The notes under the pieces were generated by a model. It saw nothing but the letters and a program-made list of their open reading frames with translations. It was not told where the DNA came from and searched no databases. From positions 248,001 through 312,000 of the forward strand of contig NZ_JAHMHW010000002.1 in NCBI RefSeq assembly GCF_020169515.1: DNA of 64,000 nucleotides. Reading direction: 5' to 3'. Made by a program: the position numbers and the translations under genes. The stretch comes from Paenibacillus vietnamensis. Lineage in GTDB: Bacteria; Bacillota; Bacilli; Paenibacillales; Paenibacillaceae. This document shows, piece after piece, positions 60,701 to 64,000 of this stretch; the stretch's first letter is position 1, and every line of letters begins with the position of its first letter.

Positions 60701-61644
60701 TCCTTCCCTTGGACGGCGTCAATGACCGACTCCGCCAACGTTTCCATATATAACGGATCGCGGTTCAGCATCGCAATCCGGTCAAGCGTCATATTCAGAT
60801 CCTTGGCGGCTGCCCGCGCTTCGATATCGAGATCGTACAGCACTTCCAGATGATCCGATACGAATCCGACCGGCGCAACCAGCACCGCCTTTACGCCGTC
60901 CTCCGCAAGCACGGGCAAGGTTTCGAGAATATCCGGCCCAAGCCACGGCTCTCTCGTACGGCCCGCGCTTTGCCAAGTGAACTGCCAATCCTTCACCCCG
61001 GCCGCTTCCGCGACTGCAGCCGACGTCTCCAGCAGCTGCCGCTCGTACGGATCGCCAAGCTCGCGGATTTTCTCGGGAAGACTGTGAGCGCTGAAAAGCA
61101 CCTTCACACGCTCGCGGCCGCCCGCCGCCTCCGCCAGTCTGCCGAGCCCGTCCGATACGCGGTCTTCCAACGCTTTCAGCAGCTTCGGGTGCAGGTGATA
61201 TTGCTCCACGAAGCTTATCTCGATGCCAAGCTGCTCCGCCTTCTCCTGAGCGCGCTTAATATAGCCCCCGACGCTCATGACCGAATAATGCGGCGCAAGC
61301 ACGATGCCGACCGCCTTCTTAATGCCGTCGTCAGCCATTTGCTGAACGCCGTCCTCAATATACGGCTTCGCGTGCTTCAACCCTTGATAGCAGGCGTATC
61401 TGCCCGGCGCAAGCTGCTCGAGCTTGTCCTGCAGGCCGGCCACCTGTCCGTTCGTATTCTCCCTGAGCGGGAAGACGCCTCCGACAATCGCCTCGTAACG
61501 CCCCTTAAGCTCCGCAAGCAGTTCAGGCGTCGGTGCATGCCCGCGCCGGATATGAGTGTAATAGGCTTCTACGTCGTCCATGGACTCCGGCGTGCCGTAG
61601 GACATGACAAGCACGCCGATCTTCCGGTTCTCATGCTCAGACAT
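60697..61644 (-). CDS. hemH: Ferrochelatase / coproporphyrin ferrochelatase (HemH)
   Basis: HemH inserts Fe2+ into (copro)porphyrin. The 315-residue protein has GVLVMSYGTPESMDDVEAYY (about 8-27), the metal-site His in LAPHYSVMSVGGY and the signature LFSAHSLPEKIRE (about 177-189). It also has WQSAGRTREPWLGPDI and the glutamate-rich FVSDHLEVLYDLDIE. The protein is soluble, as in Bacillus. ATG 61644 with AAGGAGG overlaps the hemE stop by eight bases; the frame is open ten codons further but that start lacks a ribosome binding site. Middle gene of hemEHY. Confidence 0.97.
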   Translation of the reverse strand: MSEHENRKIGVLVMSYGTPESMDDVEAYYTHIRRGHAPTPELLAELKGRYEAIVGGVFPLRENTNGQVAGLQDKLEQLAPGRYACYQGLKHAKPYIEDGVQQMADDGIKKAVGIVLAPHYSVMSVGGYIKRAQEKAEQLGIEISFVEQYHLHPKLLKALEDRVSDGLGRLAEAAGGRERVKVLFSAHSLPEKIRELGDPYERQLLETSAAVAEAAGVKDWQFTWQSAGRTREPWLGPDILETLPVLAEDGVKAVLVAPVGFVSDHLEVLYDLDIEARAAAKDLNMTLDRIAMLNRDPLYMETLAESVIDAVQGKE

Positions 61645-62707
61645 GGCTGGCCTCCTTCCGGCTGCGTTCGGCAATCGCCATTTTGGAATAATCGTGCACG
61701 AACGCGGTCAGCTCGGCCAGCTTCTCGAGCGAAGCTTCCGGAAACAGTCCGTGCCCCAAATTAAATATAAAGCCGGGTTCGTTGATTCCGCTGTCTATAA
61801 TTTCTTTTGCATACGATTCTATTACGGCGATCGGAGCGGTCAATACGGTAGGATCCAGATTGCCCTGCATCGCGAATCCTTTGTTCAGCCGCCGTCTTCC
61901 TTCGTCGATCGAGACGCGCCAGTCGAGCCCGATGACATCCGATTTGACGTTGCTCAGCTCCGGCAGCAGCTCGCCCGAGCTAACGCCCGGAAAATAAATT
62001 TTCGGCTGCGGCAAATCCGACAGCTCGGCAAAAATTCTCTCGATCGTCGGCAGCACGAACTTGCGGAAATCGGAAGGCGTCAAAGCGCCAACCCAGCTGT
62101 CGAACAGCTGAAACGCTTTACCGCCTGCAGTCATGTGGGCACGCAAATAAGCGATGACCATGTCGCCGAGCTTGCGCATGAGCTCATGCCAGAGCGCCGG
62201 CTCGCTGTACATCATTTCTTTCGTACGCAAGTAGTTTTTTGAAGGTCTGCCTTCTATCAAATAGCTGGCGATCGTAAACGGAGCGCCGGCAAACGTAATT
62301 AGCGGCACGTCAAGCTCGCGGTCGAGCAGGCGGATCGTTTCGATCACATGGCTCAAATCGCCTTCCACGTCGATCGGCTTCAGCTTCTCTACGTCGGCCG
62401 CCGTGCGGATCGGACTCGCGATAACCGGCCCAATATTGGCCACGATATCAAAATCGATTCCGATCGAGGCAACCGGATTCATGATGTCCGAATACAAAAT
62501 CGCCGCATCGACGCCCAGCTTCCGGACCGGCATCATCGTCACCTCGGCCGCCAATTCCGGCTGTCTGCAAATTTCAAGCAGTGAATATTTCTCTTTTATT
62601 TTGCGATATTCAGGGTCATACCGTCCCGCCTGTCGCATGTACCATACGGGCACCTGATCCACCTTTTCCTGTCTGCAGGCCCGTATGAAACGGTCGTTAT
62701 ACGACAT
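61637..62707 (-). CDS. hemE: Uroporphyrinogen decarboxylase
   Basis: HemE decarboxylates uroporphyrinogen III to coproporphyrinogen III. The 356 residues contain the signature PVWYMRQAGRYDPEYR (about 20-35), the catalytic Asp region ILYSDIMNP (about 71-79), GAPFTIASYLIEG and the closing IFNLGHGLFPEA. GGGGAACGGG precedes ATG 62707. First gene of hemEHY. A promoter with 17-base spacing and three phased TATGAC-type repeats lie upstream, and copy 3 of the dispersed repeat lies beyond those. Confidence 0.97.
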   Translation of the reverse strand: MSYNDRFIRACRQEKVDQVPVWYMRQAGRYDPEYRKIKEKYSLLEICRQPELAAEVTMMPVRKLGVDAAILYSDIMNPVASIGIDFDIVANIGPVIASPIRTAADVEKLKPIDVEGDLSHVIETIRLLDRELDVPLITFAGAPFTIASYLIEGRPSKNYLRTKEMMYSEPALWHELMRKLGDMVIAYLRAHMTAGGKAFQLFDSWVGALTPSDFRKFVLPTIERIFAELSDLPQPKIYFPGVSSGELLPELSNVKSDVIGLDWRVSIDEGRRRLNKGFAMQGNLDPTVLTAPIAVIESYAKEIIDSGINEPGFIFNLGHGLFPEASLEKLAELTAFVHDYSKMAIAERSRKEASHV

Positions 62708-62744
62708 TCCCGTTCCCCATTTCTGTATGTTTTCCTATGTTTTC

Positions 62745-62773
62745 ATTATGCCCTTTTTCAACCGGGCTAACAA
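62745..62773 (-). promoter_or_regulatory. Promoter of hemEHY
   Basis: On the minus strand TTGTTA and CATAAT are 17 bases apart, one and two positions from consensus. The start would be near 62738, about 30 bases before the hemE ATG. Confidence 0.6.
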
Positions 62774-62792
62774 CCGCCGCCCGTTCATTTCC

Positions 62793-62823
62793 TATGACAA
62801 TAGTATGACAATAAGACTATGAC
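62793..62823. promoter_or_regulatory. Phased TATGACAATA repeats upstream of the hemE promoter
   Basis: TATGACAATA occurs at 62793-62802 and again at 62804-62813; a third TATGAC is at 62818-62823. The first two begin 11 bases apart, about one helical turn. They lie 20-50 bases beyond the -35 element, a usual place for activator binding. Confidence 0.5.
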
Positions 62824-62840
62824 TGCATGAAGGATACACT

Positions 62841-62936
62841 AGCGTAAACGGCTGTCGCCGTCCTCTGACGGTAAAAGCTCGTTTCGCGATGAAATATAAG
62901 TCATTATAAGCTCAAACTTATAAAGTCTTATATTTT
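62841..62936. repeat. Dispersed structured intergenic repeat, copy 3
   Basis: It starts AGCGTAAACGGCTGTCGCCG and aligns with copy 1 along its whole length, including GTTTCGCGATGAAA and the CTCAAAC loop. The hairpin CCGTC-CTCT-GACGG has a U-A pair where copy 1 has U-G, and the AT-rich stem TTATAAG/CTTATAA differs in sequence but still pairs. It lies between the divergent hemE and MFS genes. The rest of this 327-base gap holds the promoters described here. Confidence 0.85.
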
Positions 62937-63019
62937 GAAAAAATACTCGTTGTAAAAGGCGGCTTCGGCTGCATTCTTCCATCTTGCATTTCGGCCGCAG
63001 GAAATTTTTCCGTCATGTA

Positions 63020-63028
63020 TGCTATACT
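63020..63028 (+). promoter_or_regulatory. Extended -10 promoter of the terminal MFS gene, possibly leaderless
   Basis: TGCTATACT forms an extended -10 element. The seventh base after the hexamer is the A of the proposed ATG start (63035), so the transcript may begin at the start codon. No -35 match is seen. Confidence 0.4.
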
Positions 63029-63034
63029 TTTCAT

Positions 63035-64000
63035 ATGGAACAGTGGAAAAAAAATCTGATCGTGCTATGGTTCGGACAGTTTCTGGTCATGGCCGGGATG
63101 ACGATGATCATCCCGTTTTTGTCGCTTTATCTGCAGTTCGATTTGGGATTAACCGATTCGCATGAGATCGGCGTATGGGCGGGAATTATTTTTGCCGGCA
63201 ATTTCGTTACCTCGTTTATTTTCCAGCCGATTTGGGGCAAGCTCGCGGACCGCTACGGACGCAAAATGATGCTGCTCCGCTCCGGCTTCGGCATGTCGGT
63301 CGTCATGATTCTGATGGGCTTTGCCACCAATCCCTGGCATTTGCTGCTGCTGAGGATGCTGAACGGGACGATATCCGGCTTTGCGCCAGCCTCCATCGCT
63401 CTCATTGCCTCAACAACGCCGAAAAAAAACATGGGTTTTGCAATGGGAACTATCCAATCCGGCGGCATCGCCGGGACGATTCTCGGGCCGTTCATCGGCG
63501 GGCTGCTCGCGGATTCGATTGGCTTCCGCCCGATTTTCTATTTGACAGGCAGCTGTATTTTTGCCGCATCGCTGCTCGCGCTGTTTGTCGTGAAGGAGCC
63601 CTTCGACAAAACGAAAGCGGCCGCGCGGGTGCAGGCTTCCGTCATTCAAGGCTTTCGCAGCCTTACCCGGATACCGGAGCTGACCGCGCTGTTCGGCGTC
63701 ACGTTTCTCATCCAGTTTGCCATGATGAGCCCGATGACCTTAATTCCGCTTTATGTACAGGAGCTGCACGGAACGACGGCCAATCTTGCTTTTTTCGCCG
63801 GCTTCGTCGGCTCCGCGACCGGCTTGTCCAACCTGATCGCGTCGCCGCTGCTCGGCAGGCTGAGCGACCGTATCGGCGCGCAGCGGGTGCTTGGCGTTTC
63901 GCTTGTCGGCGCGGCGCTGGCCTTTATCCCGCAGGCGCTTGCGGGAACCGTTTGGCAGCTGCTGCTGGCCCGGTTCGTGCTCGGCATATTCCTCGGCGGC
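63035..64000 (+). CDS. MFS multidrug-efflux-type transporter, C-terminus cut off by the window edge
   Basis: This is a drug:proton antiporter-like major facilitator protein; 322 codons are visible and about 70-90 more are expected. It starts MEQWKKNLIVLWFGQFLVMAG (in part). It has motif A in GKLADRYGRKMMLL (about 68-81), motif C-like GTILGPFIGGLLAD (about 148-161, following IQSGGIAG) and a second-half repeat of motif A in GRLSDRIGAQRVL. Nine to ten membrane segments fit in the visible part. There is no ribosome binding site before ATG 63035, although an extended -10 lies just upstream. The substrate is unknown. Confidence 0.9.
   Translation, partial: MEQWKKNLIVLWFGQFLVMAGMTMIIPFLSLYLQFDLGLTDSHEIGVWAGIIFAGNFVTSFIFQPIWGKLADRYGRKMMLLRSGFGMSVVMILMGFATNPWHLLLLRMLNGTISGFAPASIALIASTTPKKNMGFAMGTIQSGGIAGTILGPFIGGLLADSIGFRPIFYLTGSCIFAASLLALFVVKEPFDKTKAAARVQASVIQGFRSLTRIPELTALFGVTFLIQFAMMSPMTLIPLYVQELHGTTANLAFFAGFVGSATGLSNLIASPLLGRLSDRIGAQRVLGVSLVGAALAFIPQALAGTVWQLLLARFVLGIFLGG

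Noticed and set aside
59210-60853. 547-codon plus-strand frame opposite hemY
   Set aside because: Antisense shadow of a clear HemY; composition is rich in Arg, Gln and His as expected for a reversed GC-rich gene.

Overview
The window looks like a chromosomal segment of a spore-forming Gram-positive bacterium of the Paenibacillus group (Bacillota). The evidence is the sporulation and germination genes spoIIP and gpr, a split comE competence locus, a T-box leader on leuS, strong AGGAGG-type ribosome binding sites, the hemE-hemH-hemY order, and a set of Firmicutes housekeeping genes. I see no prophage, insertion sequence, CRISPR array, rRNA or tRNA. The placement rests on gene content read by eye, not on a database search.

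Layout. Bases 1-17,300 correspond to the lepA/yqxA/spoIIP/gpr/rpsT/holA/comEC/comEB/comEA/comER block known from Bacillus subtilis. Here it carries three insertions: an NAD-dependent dehydrogenase plus a glycoside-hydrolase-like gene between rpsT and holA, an ECF sigma/anti-sigma pair between holA and comEC, and a homocysteine synthase gene between comEB and comEA. Bases 17,300-28,000 hold leuS behind a T-box, an acetyltransferase, small conserved genes, a DEAD-box helicase with a Gly/Arg tail, RNA-modifying enzymes (RsuA-like and RsmF-like), and an exported thioredoxin/PCYCGC-lipoprotein pair. Bases 28,000-34,400 hold a small alarmone synthetase behind a class 2 pyrD, then ferredoxin, dinB, cimA and a ResA-like thioredoxin.

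Bases 34,500-46,700 hold a JAMM peptidase, an exonuclease, a GlnD-like nucleotidyltransferase (DUF294) and amtB. The last three genes form one likely transcript behind a promoter carrying a GlnR/TnrA box. They are followed by MerR and LysR regulators, a YugP-type metallopeptidase, rhomboid, tpx, a probable 6S RNA gene with its own promoter and terminator, cshA and a YitT-type protein. Bases 46,800-64,000 hold a DUF4015 glycoside hydrolase, pfkA, the terpene synthase gene ytpB, a transporter, a cold shock gene, pepF with two in-frame starts, a DUF92 kinase-like gene, a GDPD phosphodiesterase, a CapA-like protein, the haem operon hemEHY and a truncated MFS efflux gene.

Most notable observations. 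(1) A dispersed structured intergenic repeat is present in three copies, with stem-preserving substitutions. (2) amtB is coupled to a GlnD-like nucleotidyltransferase and an exonuclease instead of a PII gene. (3) pepF has two good ribosome binding sites, and the upstream start adds a signal-peptide-like leader. (4) Phased TATGACAATA repeats lie upstream of the hemE promoter. (5) A terminator-like hairpin separates comEB from comEC.
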